This document shows, piece after piece, positions 34,568-44,625 of a stretch of 64,000 nucleotides of DNA. Source of the DNA: Ignavibacteriales bacterium (lineage in GTDB: Bacteria; Bacteroidota; Ignavibacteria; Ignavibacteriales; Melioribacteraceae); contig JAGUYK010000022.1 in the NCBI GenBank assembly GCA_020061355.1, positions 1 to 64,000 of the forward strand, written 5' to 3'. Under the pieces are notes generated by a model. That model was not told the origin of the DNA, made no database searches, and saw nothing but the letters and a program-made list of their open reading frames with translations. Made by a program: the position numbers and the translations under genes. How positions within the stretch are numbered: the first letter of the stretch is position 1; each line of letters opens with the position of its first letter.

Positions 34568-37500
34568 CTATTTAAGAATTATCATCTTCTTTAAAATATT
34601 TACTTTCAACCCACTTAGTCTATATATGTAAACTCCACTTGCAAGACCGCTTGCGTCAAAGTTCAATTTGTAATATCCAGGTTCGTATTCACTCTCGGCA
34701 AGTGTTTTAATCAATTGACCAAGAATATTATAAACCGTAATTGAATATCTTCCGTTTCTTGGAATTGAAAATTCAATTGTCGTAACCGGATTAAACGGAT
34801 TTGGATAATTTTGTTTCAAGGAAAAATCTTTTGGTAAAAAGTCTATAAAATTAATCTCATCCAATTGGCTCACAGTACCGTTGATAATACAAGTCACATT
34901 TATATTACTGTCGTATATAAAATCTTTAACTCCGGTTTTTATTAATCCGATAGTTCCCGGGGTCAATTCAGAAATTCCAGCTATAGCAACCATGAATTTT
35001 TGATCACTCGTATTACTTACAACAAGCCAATTATCCTTTAACAAACTCTGATAACTGATAGAATCAATTTTCTGCCCCCTGAAATCAAAAGAAATAAAAA
35101 CTGAAGTTGCCCCAGCCAAATTCACGCTATTGATGGGGATAACAATTTCTCCTTCACTATTATGATAAATCCGATCAAATATAATTTTTCCTGAAACTGA
35201 TGATACTTTCGATAATTGCCAGTTCCCGTTCACAACGTAATATAGAATTTTTGAAGCATCATTTGTTGTTATTGTTCCATCACTATCAACATCAGCTGCC
35301 TTTTTTTGAGCATCATTAAATGTTATCATACCAACAATATACTGCAAAACCAGAGAAGCATCATTTGCAGTTACATTACTATCATTATCAATATCACCCT
35401 GCTTTTGTAATGGAAGATTAGGATCTAATATGGAAAATGTTCCGACGGTCATTGCGTTTACTGACATACTATACCAGTTGCTGATACGTATTTTACATTT
35501 ATCCGAATTAATGCCTGAAGGTACCATCCAGTTATAGTAAGGTATTGCAACCAGTATTTGATCCAATATATGATTCCACTTAATACCATCATCTGTAGAA
35601 TATTCCAGCAAAACACCCGGAATGTTACCGGTCGTCTGCCATACGATTGTTTGAGTTGTACCTGCTTTCCATTTATCACCAGCTTGTGGACTAAGCAGAT
35701 TAATTCTCTGCTGAACCTGTTGATTTACAAAACTGCCAAGAACGAACTGTGAAAAATTTGTTAATCCTGAAATTGTAAATTTACCCGGAACCCCATCAGT
35801 AGCTCTATTTAATATGACCGCATTTATTGGTGGAAGTGTAATATCCTGCCAATTAGAATTATCATCAATACGCTTTAATACTTTATACTTACTCCAATCA
35901 GGATAGTTCAGCGAAGAAAAATCTAATACAATATCATAAACACCGGGAGCCGGATTAGTAGATTGGATTGAAAAGTAGAGAGGTTCCAATCGATTTACCC
36001 CTGAACCTGATAATCCAATTCCCGACGCAGGTTGTGTCGTTTCTTTGGATGCTGTTAAAGTTGTACCGGCAGTTCCATTAGTGAAAGATACTGCCACACC
36101 TACATCCGGGAATAATGCACTTGTTGGAGTGGCTGTTGGCTGAACAACTCCAGTAGGATTATCACCTGCAAGTAGCTGATTAGAACCTGATAAAGGTGAA
36201 TCAAGAATATAATAATTTACACCGCCGCTAATTTGGTAACTGTATATTTTGTAATGAAGAGTAGTAGAAGTTGAGATGCTTGTTTCATTGAATGTTGTGT
36301 CAGCTCCTACATAAACAATTTTATCGGCACCTTGATCTCCAACTGAGTAATTATTCCCATCAGTCGGTTCAAAGACCGGGGCGACACCCGCACCTCTTAC
36401 AACCAAATATTTACCACCCGATTTTGATGGTTTAAACGATACAGCGAAAGAAGTGCTGTTGATATTTATAAATTTAAGATCTGTCGGTTGTTTAGCTGCA
36501 CAAATAATGTTTGAATTTGCACTCGAACCAAAAGGAGAATAAGCACGCACTCTATAAAAGTAAGGAATGCCTTCAGTCATATTTGCAATCACATTGGTTG
36601 TTGTACTTCCTGCAATGCCCAGATCTTCGTAGCCGCTTAAAAAATTAATAAATGCTGCTTCTTTTGCTACATCTAATTTGTATCCTGCCGAAGCACTGCC
36701 CTGAGGAGTCCAGTTGGTTTGAAATCCCGAATTCGTTACAAGTGTTGCCGGATTTGCTACGGGTGGTAATGAATTTGTTTTAACATGCTTGGGGTTTGAA
36801 TTCGTAGTTGTTTCGGAAGGATTAGAAGCACGTATCCGATAATAATAATCTGTATTGGCAGTTAATCCAGTTACCGGATAAGTGTTTACATTCCCTACAT
36901 CAATATTATTGTAACCTGCAAGAATAGAAGTAAAACCGAAATCTGTTGAAACATCAAGAAAATATTTTGTAGCACCGGTTGAAAAGTCCCAGTTCGCATC
37001 GAAACTTGTTTGTGTAACATTTGTCGGAGGGCCAGTTTCAGGCGGTGCCATTTTTGTAAGTAATGTAATAGTATTCGAATTAGCACCGGAGGCATTAGCA
37101 CTATATCCTCTAACACGATAATAATAGTTTGTTCCTGAAAGAATATTCGAATCAATTGTGTCAGTAGTTACATTTTGAACATTAAGATCTTCATAACCTG
37201 CAACAAAATTACCAGGACCAAAAGCAGCGTCGGTAGAGATATCAATTCTATATCCTAACGCACCTCCAGCCGGAACGTTCCAGTTTGCAATAAAACTATT
37301 CTGAGTTATTGATGTGGCAGCAGTTGTAACTGGGGCTAACGGTGCTGTAGTAAGATTTATTCTGTTAGAATTCACACTTGTAACACTTCCGTCGAATGAA
37401 CGTATTCGATAATAATAAATTGTATATGGAGTAAGATTAGTGTTAACTAATTTTGTTGCGACTGCCCCTCCGGCAATACTAACATTCTGCCAGTCTGTAA

Positions 37501-40500
37501 CAAAACTTGCAAAATTAGAATCTGCAGATACGTCAATGCGGTAGTCAGTCGCTCCGGATACAATATTCCAGTTAGCCGAGAAGCTGCCTACTGTAACTGA
37601 TGTAGCCGCAATAGCAGATGGGATCCCTATTGCAGTAATAACATTCGAATTACTGCTAGTTCCACTTGTGTTCTGAGATCGCACCCTATAATAATAACTT
37701 GTATTCGCATTCAAGCCACTCAGTGAATGAGTTAACACATTATCCATGTCTTTGTTTTGATAACCTGTTACAAATGTGCCTGCACCAAATGCTGCATCGG
37801 TTGCAACATCCAAAAAATATTTGATAGAACCTGTTGAGATATTCCAGTTCGCAGTGAATCCTGTTTGTGAAATTGTAGTTGCGGATGTAGCAGCGGGTGC
37901 AGCCGGAATTGTTAATGCCGTCTGAGTTCCTGAATTTCCGCTTGTGCCGCTCGTGTTAAATGCCCTAACTCTGAAATAATAATTTATTCCTCCGGTCAAT
38001 CCAGTAACCGAAAATGTGACAACATTACTAACATCTTTATCCTGGAATCCTGCAACAAAATTGCCAGCTCCAAAAGCGGCATCAGTCGATACATCAAGTA
38101 AATATTTTGTGGCTCCGGTTACAGAATTCCAGTTTGCACTGAAACTGGTTTCTGCTAATAAAGATGAAGATGTTGAAACAGGTGAAGCAGGAATAGTTAA
38201 TGCAGTAATTGTTCCGGAATTTGAGCTTGTACCGCTAATATTATATGAACGGATTCTGTAATAATAATTTGTTCCTCCTGTTAAACCGATAACTGACTTT
38301 TCTATTACATTCCCGACATCCAAATTTTGAAATCCTGAGACATAGTTTGTAAAAGTTATATTAGTTGCAACATCCAGTTTGTACCCGGCTGCATCTGCAA
38401 CTGTCCCCCAATTAGCTTTAAAACTTGTTTCAGTAAAATCAGTAGCCGCCGATGCAACAGGTACTCCGGATGGATTCACAAGTGTTGTCGGACTTTGAGT
38501 ACCGGAATTGCCGCTAGTACCCCCCGAATTATATGCTCTAACTCGATAATGATACTGTGTACTTCCGCTTAAGTCGGTTACAGAACTTGTAATTACATTC
38601 CCGACATCCTTATTATTATAATCAACAAGTCTATTTGAAAATCCTGCATCGGTAGCTACATCAAGGAAGTATCCAGTTGCCCCAGGCGATGCAGTCCAGT
38701 TCGCATTGAAACTCACATTAGTTATAGACGAAGCAGCATTTGCTGTTGGGGCTGCTGGTGCTGTGAGTACAGTAATAATATTTGATACTGCTCCAGTTCC
38801 GCTTCCGTTATTTGCACTTACGCGGTAATAGTGGATTGTATTCGCACTTAATCCGGTAACTGAAAAAGTTAAAACATCTCCGACATCTTCCAGATTGAAA
38901 CCGGCTATATAACTCGAAAAGTCACTAACCGTGGAAACTTCTAAATAATATTTTGTCGCACTAGTGGATGCATTCCAGTTTGCAGAAAATTGAGTAGATG
39001 ATACTGAAGTTGCCGCTGTCGAAACAGGCGCAGGTGGTTTAGTAAGTTTTGAAATTGAATTGGAATTATCACTTACTCTCCCCCCGACATAAGCTCTTAT
39101 CCGGTAATAATATGTAGTACCTCCGGTCAATCCCGTAATTGGGTATGTTAGTACGCTCCCAATATCTTTATTGTTGAAACCCGAAATGAAATCCGGGAAA
39201 CCCGCATCAGTAGATACATCAATTCTGTAACCATCAGCTCCGGCACTTGAATTCCAGTTGGCCTGAAAATTTGTTTCTTCCGGAGAAGTTGCCGCAGTTG
39301 CAACCGGTGCCGCAGGACCTGTAGTAACGGTAGCTATCCCTGAATTACCGCTAAGCCCGGATGCATTAAAAGCTCTTACCCGGTAATAATATCTTGTGTT
39401 TGTAGTAAGATCCGTATTGACGCTTTTATTTGAAACATTACCGACATCAACATTATTCCAGTTATTTACCATACTTGTGAATCCAACATCAGTTGCAACA
39501 TCTAAATAATATTTTGAAGCACCTGTTGAAAAATTCCAATTAGCATTAAAACTTGTTGTCTGAACTCCTGTCGCAGAAAGAACAACAGGATCGGGAGGAA
39601 TAGTAAGTAGTGTAATTGTACCGGAGTTGGTGCTGGTTCCGTTCGCATTAAATGCTCTTACTCTGTAATAATAATTGGAACCGCCTGATAATCCGGATAT
39701 TGAATAAGAAGTTACGTTTCCGATATCACGATTTTCAAAACCTGTTAAATAATTCCCCGTAAATCCGCTTGATGTAGCCACATCAATAAAATACTTTGCA
39801 GCTCCTGTAGAAGCATCCCAATTTGCAGTAAAACTATTCTGTGTAACTGATGATGCCGCATTCGAAACAGGTGCGGCTGGTGCAGTTGTTACGGCTATAA
39901 ACAATGAATAATCACTTATTCCGTTGCCGTTGTAAGCTCTTAATCGATAATAATATGTAGTACCGCTATTTAAACCGGTGACCGATTTAGAGGTAACATT
40001 CAATACATCTAAATTATCATAGGAACCAAGTCTGCTGGAAAAATCTGAAACAGTGGATACATCAAGTCGGTACCCTGTTGCTCCTGTTGCTGTATTCCAG
40101 TTGGCAGTAAAACTTGTACTTTGTATTAGAGAAGCAGATAGTACACCAGGTTCAGTAGGAATTGTGATTACAGATTCTGTTACGGAAACAGAACTATTTC
40201 CGCTTCCGTTTTTTGCTTTTATCCGATAATAATAATTTGTTCCACCGGATAAACCAGTTACAGTATAGGTTGTTACATTATTGACATATTTATTGTTGAA
40301 GCCACTTATGAAAGAGTTAAATCCGTTATCAGTTGCAACATCCAGATAATATCCTGTGGCTCCTGTAGAGGAATTCCAGTTAGCTGTAAAATTTAATTCA
40401 CCGATTGAAGTTGCTGCATTCGGAGTGGGAGCTGCTGGAATTGTAATTACTGTTACATTTCCAGAAATGCCTTTTTGCTCAACCGCATCATATGCTTTTA

Positions 40501-43500
40501 TTCGATAATAGTAAGTGGCTCCGCTATTTAAACCTGTTACCGATTTGGTAGTTACATCTCCCACATCTAAGTCATCATATGCACCAAGTCTACTTGAAAA
40601 ATCTGATACTGTGGATACATCAATCTTATACCCGGTAGCACCTCCAAATGCATTCCAGTTAGCATCAAAACTAACAGATGTTATATTTGAAGCAGATATT
40701 GCGTTAACGGTTCCTCCCGGATCCACATCGGTCGCCTGTGTGATCTTACCGGAATTTCCACTCGTTCCCCCGGTATTATATGCTCTTACTTGGTAATAGT
40801 ATGTAGTCCCGCCGATCAGGCCGCTGACTGCATAAGTTGTTACACTTCCTACATCAAGATTATTGTACCCAGTAACAAAGGAACCGAAATTAATATCGGT
40901 TGATACATCCAACCGGTAACCTGTTGCACCGGTAGATGAAGCCCAGTTGGCATTCATCCCGCTGTTAGTAATTCCAGACGCCGCAGCTTCGACAGGTGCT
41001 GGGGGAATTGTAGTAACAGTTATCACCGAAGAATTTCCGTCTGTGCCGCTTCCGTTATAAGATCTTATTCGATAATAATAAGTAGTTCCTGCAGTTAGTC
41101 CGGCTACATTCTCAGTGAAGACATTACCAACATCTTTATCATTAAATACGCCGACGAAATTCAGTGCACCAAATAAAGGATCAGTTGAAACGTCAAGTCT
41201 GTAACCGGTTGCTGCAGCTGATGCAGCCCAGTTAGCATTGAAACTTGTTGCAGCAACAGCTGATGCCGGTGATGATGCAGGAGGTTTTGGTATTCCTGCT
41301 GAGGTAGCAGGTGATGCTGTTCCAGAGTTACTACTCGTTCCGGCTAAATTATATCCTCTGACTCTGTAATAGTATTGAGTGCCGGCGTTGAGTCCTGTAA
41401 TGGAATAAGTTGTTACATTTCCAACATCTAAATTCTGATAACCTGAAACAAATGCGCCACCGCCAAATCCACCATCGGTTGCAACATCAAGATAATATCC
41501 GTTAGCACCGGTTGAAGCATTCCAGTTAGCAAAAAAACTATTGCTTGTTATAGAAGTTGCTGCCTGTTCAGCAGGTGCTGGTGGAATTGTTGTAACAGTG
41601 ATCACCGAAGAATTTCCGTCTGTGCCGCTTCCGTTATAAGATCTTATTTGATAATAATAAGTAGTTCCTGCAGTAAGTCCGGTTACATTTTGAGTTAATA
41701 CATTGCCAACATCTTTATCATCAAACAATCCGACAAAATTAGGTGCTCCGAATAAAGGATCTGTTGATACATCCAGCCTGTATCCGGTCGCTGAAGTTGA
41801 TGCAGACCAGTTAGCATCGAAAGCGGTTGCTGCAATCCCTGAAGCAGCTAAAGCTACAGGAGGTGCTGAAAGTGTTAATACTGTCTGGTCGTTTGAGTTC
41901 GGACTGGTTCCTCCTGCATTATATCCTCTCACTCTGTAATAATAAGTTGTACCACTCGATAAACCTGAGACAAGGTAGGAAGTCACATTGCCGACATCCT
42001 TTCCATTGAATCCACTTATGAAAGTAGAAAAATTGGATGCAGTAGAGAGGTCTAGAAAATAACCAGTGGCCCCGGCAGAAGCCTGCCAATTTGCTGAAAA
42101 CTCTGTAGTTGCAATTCCAGAAGCAGCATCACTAACCGGTGCAGCAGGCGAAGTCAACGTTGTGATATAAGAAGAACTGCTTCCGGTACCATAATCATTG
42201 TACGCCCTTACGCGGTAATAATATGTTGTATTAGAATTTAAACCCGTAACAGAGAAAGTAAGAACATTATCAACATTACGGTCATTATAAATATCCACAA
42301 AAGAAGAAAAATCAGACGCAGTAGAAACATCCAATCTATATCCTGTAGTACCCGATGTACTATTCCAATTTGCGCTGAAACTTGTTGAAGTAATTAATGT
42401 AGGTGCTGAAGCGATAGGACTAACCGGTTTTGTACCATAAGTGATAGTATTTGAATTTGTTCCAGTCCCACCGGTGTTATATGCCCTCACTCTGTAATAA
42501 TAAGTAGAACCGGAATTCAGATTAGATGATACAGAAAATGTTAATACATTACCGATATCTTTTCCATTGTATCCGGTTACAAAAGTTCCGGCTCCAAATC
42601 CTGCGTCGGTAGATACATCAAGCAAATATCCCGTAGCTGTAGCTGTTACATTCCAGTTAGCAGAAAAACTTCCGGTAGCAGAGTTTGTTCCGGCGGTAGC
42701 AACCGGAGCAATGGGTGCTGTAATCAAAGATATTATGTTTGAGTTTCCTGAAAGATCGCTCGTGTTGAATGCGCGTACCCGGTAATAATAATTTGTACCT
42801 GGAGTTAGATTACTATTAATTGTTTTTGTAAGGACATCACCTACATCCAGGTCACTCCAACCGGCAACAGGATGTTCAAATAAATTATCTGTCGCCACAT
42901 CTAAATAATATTTAGTTGCACCATTTGCTGCATTCCAATTTGCACTGAAACTTGTCTGACCAATATTTGTTGCTGCGGTTGCAACAGGATCTGGTGGAAT
43001 CAGGATTTCATTAATTGTATTTGAATTCCCGCTTGTACCGTTTGCATTTAATGCCCTAACTCGGTAATAATATCTGTTGCCGCTTGAAAGGTTTGAGTTT
43101 ACTGAATATGTAGCTACATCTCCAACATCAACATTATTCCAACCGGTTACTAAATTGGTAAATCCATTGTCGGTGGCAACATCCAGAAAATATTTTGTTG
43201 CCGATAAAGATAAATTCCAGTTCGCATCAAAAGAAGTCTGGGTAACTGAAGAAGCTGCAGTAGCAACCGGATCCGGAGGAATGGTTAGTGCACTTATTGA
43301 ATTTGAATTGCCGCTGATGCCGCCGGAATTTTCTGACCGCACCCGATAATAATAAGTAGTTCCACCAGCAAGATTAGTGTTAATAGATTTTAATGTATCA
43401 TTCCCTATAGAGACATTTTCCCAATCGGTAACAAAACTAGTAAATCCGGCATTAGCAGAAACATCGATGAAATAATTTGTTGCACCGGTCGATCTATTCC

Positions 43501-44599
43501 ACTTGGCTATAAAAGTTATCTGTGTTATTGAGGTGGCTGCTAATGCTGTTGGATCCGGAGGAATTGTACTTACAGTAATAACATTCGAGTTTGTACTTGT
43601 ACCATTACCATTGTTGGACCGGATTCTGTAGTAATAAGTAACACCGGAATTAATATTCGAGGATACCGGATAAGTTAACACACCTCCAACATCCAGATTC
43701 TGATAACCGGTAATAAATGTTCCGGCGGAGAAGTTAGATGATGTTGCCACATCAAGGAAATATTTAGTAGCTCCTGCTGATGCATCCCAGTTTGCCGAAA
43801 ATGCTGATTGGGAAATTAATGATGCTGCTTGAGCCGTAGGCGGAAGTGGTGCAGTAAGAACTGTGATTGTATTGGAACTTATGCTTACTCCATAACTATT
43901 TGCAGCACGGATTCTGTAATAATATGTTGTTGCAGCGTTTAAATCCGATGCAACTGAATATGATGTTACATTACCGATATCTTTATTATTCCAATTAGCC
44001 AGTATATTTGTAAAACCGGCATCTGTTGCAACATCTAAATAGTATTTATTTGCAGTTGCAGATGCGCTCCAATTAGCAGTGAAACTCGATTCATTAATAG
44101 AGGTGCCTGCTGACGCAACTGGAGTTGGCGGTGCAGTTACGAGTGTAATTATATTCGAATAACCTGTAATACCGTTTATGTCATATGCCCGAACTCTATA
44201 ATAATAAGTTGTACCTGCCGTAATGTTACTATTTACTGAATACGAAAGGAAATTACCTATATCCAGATTCTGATAACCGCTTACAAAGGTTCCAAAATTA
44301 ATATCTGTTGAAACATCCAATTTATATCCTGAAGCAGCGCCGGCAGAGCCTGAAGTATTCCAATTTGCTGAGAAACTTGATTCAGTTACTGAGGTAGCGG
44401 CTATTGCGGTTGGATCGAGTAAGATACTCGAACTAATAAAAAACCCGGATCCAGAAAGGGTACCGTCTCTGTATCCTGAAGTAATGGTACTACTAGCACC
44501 TATACTTATTGACGAACCTGGATTAATAGTAATGGTACTTTGTGCATATGTCCGCTGAATCAATAAAAAACAGATCAGCAAAAACCAAAATTTCTTCAT
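34568..44599 (-). CDS. Giant multi-fibronectin-III surface protein with dockerin, cohesin-like and T9SS sorting domains
   Basis: 3343 residues. Signal peptide MKKFWFLLICFLLIQRTYAQ, then 28 clear modules of about 92-96 residues from about residue 62 to 2690. Each follows the outline 'SFSANW...GY-LDVSTD..F...Y...DVGNV...TTYYYRVRAYN..GTS.NS', a fibronectin-III-like repeat. A degenerate 29th unit and two beta domains (the first with FSQFVLGSF) follow. Next come a dockerin (35230-35399) with two calcium loops, GDIDNDSNVTANDAS and ADVDSDGTITTNDAS, and a cohesin-like domain (about 34850-35205). It ends in a T9SS type A sorting domain with NYPNPFNPVTTIEFSIPRNG and VYIYRL. The protein should be exported by T9SS and displayed or released as a long adhesin. 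It follows the S74 gene by 26 bp. Confidence 0.85.
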   Translation of the reverse strand: MKKFWFLLICFLLIQRTYAQSTITINPGSSISIGASSTITSGYRDGTLSGSGFFISSSILLDPTAIAATSVTESSFSANWNTSGSAGAASGYKLDVSTDINFGTFVSGYQNLDIGNFLSYSVNSNITAGTTYYYRVRAYDINGITGYSNIITLVTAPPTPVASAGTSINESSFTANWSASATANKYYLDVATDAGFTNILANWNNKDIGNVTSYSVASDLNAATTYYYRIRAANSYGVSISSNTITVLTAPLPPTAQAASLISQSAFSANWDASAGATKYFLDVATSSNFSAGTFITGYQNLDVGGVLTYPVSSNINSGVTYYYRIRSNNGNGTSTNSNVITVSTIPPDPTALAATSITQITFIAKWNRSTGATNYFIDVSANAGFTSFVTDWENVSIGNDTLKSINTNLAGGTTYYYRVRSENSGGISGNSNSISALTIPPDPVATAASSVTQTSFDANWNLSLSATKYFLDVATDNGFTNLVTGWNNVDVGDVATYSVNSNLSSGNRYYYRVRALNANGTSGNSNTINEILIPPDPVATAATNIGQTSFSANWNAANGATKYYLDVATDNLFEHPVAGWSDLDVGDVLTKTINSNLTPGTNYYYRVRAFNTSDLSGNSNIISLITAPIAPVATAGTNSATGSFSANWNVTATATGYLLDVSTDAGFGAGTFVTGYNGKDIGNVLTFSVSSNLNSGSTYYYRVRAYNTGGTGTNSNTITYGTKPVSPIASAPTLITSTSFSANWNSTSGTTGYRLDVSTASDFSSFVDIYNDRNVDNVLTFSVTGLNSNTTYYYRVRAYNDYGTGSSSSYITTLTSPAAPVSDAASGIATTEFSANWQASAGATGYFLDLSTASNFSTFISGFNGKDVGNVTSYLVSGLSSGTTYYYRVRGYNAGGTSPNSNDQTVLTLSAPPVALAASGIAATAFDANWSASTSATGYRLDVSTDPLFGAPNFVGLFDDKDVGNVLTQNVTGLTAGTTYYYQIRSYNGSGTDGNSSVITVTTIPPAPAEQAATSITSNSFFANWNASTGANGYYLDVATDGGFGGGAFVSGYQNLDVGNVTTYSITGLNAGTQYYYRVRGYNLAGTSSNSGTASPATSAGIPKPPASSPASAVAATSFNANWAASAAATGYRLDVSTDPLFGALNFVGVFNDKDVGNVFTENVAGLTAGTTYYYRIRSYNGSGTDGNSSVITVTTIPPAPVEAAASGITNSGMNANWASSTGATGYRLDVSTDINFGSFVTGYNNLDVGSVTTYAVSGLIGGTTYYYQVRAYNTGGTSGNSGKITQATDVDPGGTVNAISASNITSVSFDANWNAFGGATGYKIDVSTVSDFSSRLGAYDDLDVGDVTTKSVTGLNSGATYYYRIKAYDAVEQKGISGNVTVITIPAAPTPNAATSIGELNFTANWNSSTGATGYYLDVATDNGFNSFISGFNNKYVNNVTTYTVTGLSGGTNYYYRIKAKNGSGNSSVSVTESVITIPTEPGVLSASLIQSTSFTANWNTATGATGYRLDVSTVSDFSSRLGSYDNLDVLNVTSKSVTGLNSGTTYYYRLRAYNGNGISDYSLFIAVTTAPAAPVSNAASSVTQNSFTANWDASTGAAKYFIDVATSSGFTGNYLTGFENRDIGNVTSYSISGLSGGSNYYYRVRAFNANGTSTNSGTITLLTIPPDPVVLSATGVQTTSFNANWNFSTGASKYYLDVATDVGFTSMVNNWNNVDVGNVSNKSVNTDLTTNTRYYYRVRAFNASGLSGNSGIATVTTGPAAPVATAATSPEETNFQANWNSSAGADGYRIDVSTDAGFPDFISGFNNKDIGSVLTYPITGLTGGTTYYYRIRAYVGGRVSDNSNSISKLTKPPAPVSTAATSVSSTQFSANWNASTSATKYYLEVSTVSDFSSYIAGFNLEDVGDVLTFSVTGLSANTIHYYRVSANNGSGTGAVSNIITVLTAPAAPTANAASSITNVSFNANWTASPGATGYFLDVATDAGFSNRLVDYNNKDVGNVITSSVTDLSGSTQYHYRVRAYNSGGTSGNSGTQSPTTLVNPSGVPVASAATDFTETSFKANWGTVADAAGYKLDVATNITFTNYVSGFQNLDVGNVIEKSVIGLTGGTNYYYRIRSYNISGTSSNSGTITALTIPASPVSTSSSLLAETSFSANWNSVTGATKYLLDVSTDAAFGAGNFVAGFQDKDVSNVVTFSVTGLTGGINYYFRVRAFNTSGTSGNSGTQTALTIPAAPAATSATTISQTGFTANWNISTGSIKYFLDVATDAAFGAGTFVTGYQNKDMDNVLTHSLSGLNANTSYYYRVRSQNTSGTSSNSNVITAIGIPSAIAATSVTVGSFSANWNIVSGATDYRIDVSADSNFASFVTDWQNVSIAGGAVATKLVNTNLTPYTIYYYRIRSFDGSVTSVNSNRINLTTAPLAPVTTAATSITQNSFIANWNVPAGGALGYRIDISTDAAFGPGNFVAGYEDLNVQNVTTDTIDSNILSGTNYYYRVRGYSANASGANSNTITLLTKMAPPETGPPTNVTQTSFDANWDFSTGATKYFLDVSTDFGFTSILAGYNNIDVGNVNTYPVTGLTANTDYYYRIRASNPSETTTNSNPKHVKTNSLPPVANPATLVTNSGFQTNWTPQGSASAGYKLDVAKEAAFINFLSGYEDLGIAGSTTTNVIANMTEGIPYFYRVRAYSPFGSSANSNIICAAKQPTDLKFININSTSFAVSFKPSKSGGKYLVVRGAGVAPVFEPTDGNNYSVGDQGADKIVYVGADTTFNETSISTSTTLHYKIYSYQISGGVNYYILDSPLSGSNQLLAGDNPTGVVQPTATPTSALFPDVGVAVSFTNGTAGTTLTASKETTQPASGIGLSGSGVNRLEPLYFSIQSTNPAPGVYDIVLDFSSLNYPDWSKYKVLKRIDDNSNWQDITLPPINAVILNRATDGVPGKFTISGLTNFSQFVLGSFVNQQVQQRINLLSPQAGDKWKAGTTQTIVWQTTGNIPGVLLEYSTDDGIKWNHILDQILVAIPYYNWMVPSGINSDKCKIRISNWYSMSVNAMTVGTFSILDPNLPLQKQGDIDNDSNVTANDASLVLQYIVGMITFNDAQKKAADVDSDGTITTNDASKILYYVVNGNWQLSKVSSVSGKIIFDRIYHNSEGEIVIPINSVNLAGATSVFISFDFRGQKIDSISYQSLLKDNWLVVSNTSDQKFMVAIAGISELTPGTIGLIKTGVKDFIYDSNINVTCIINGTVSQLDEINFIDFLPKDFSLKQNYPNPFNPVTTIEFSIPRNGRYSITVYNILGQLIKTLAESEYEPGYYKLNFDASGLASGVYIYRLSGLKVNILKKMIILK
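35230..35399 (-). other. Dockerin type I domain within the giant protein
   Basis: Two tandem duplicated 22-residue calcium-binding segments, DIDNDSNVTANDASLVLQYI and DVDSDGTITTNDASKILYYV, are separated by about 12 residues. Both keep the D-x-D/N-x-D/S-x-x-x-x-x-D pattern of dockerin EF-hand-like loops. Dockerins bind cohesins. A cohesin-like domain follows immediately in the same chain, so the pair may clamp intramolecularly. This cis pairing is also known from many non-cellulosomal bacterial surface proteins. Confidence 0.8.
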
Positions 44600-44625
44600 T
44601 TCCTTTCCGGCTTAACGGAAAATTT

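Noticed and set aside
35000-44000. Long open frames on the plus strand opposite the Fn3 modules (e.g. 40515-40796, 43077-43349)
   Set aside because: They recur once per module as the mirror image of the repeated protein sequence, lack ribosome-binding sites and have biased composition.
34568-44599. CRISPR-like array
   Set aside because: The roughly 280-bp periodicity is a coding repeat of Fn3 modules, not short direct repeats with unique spacers.
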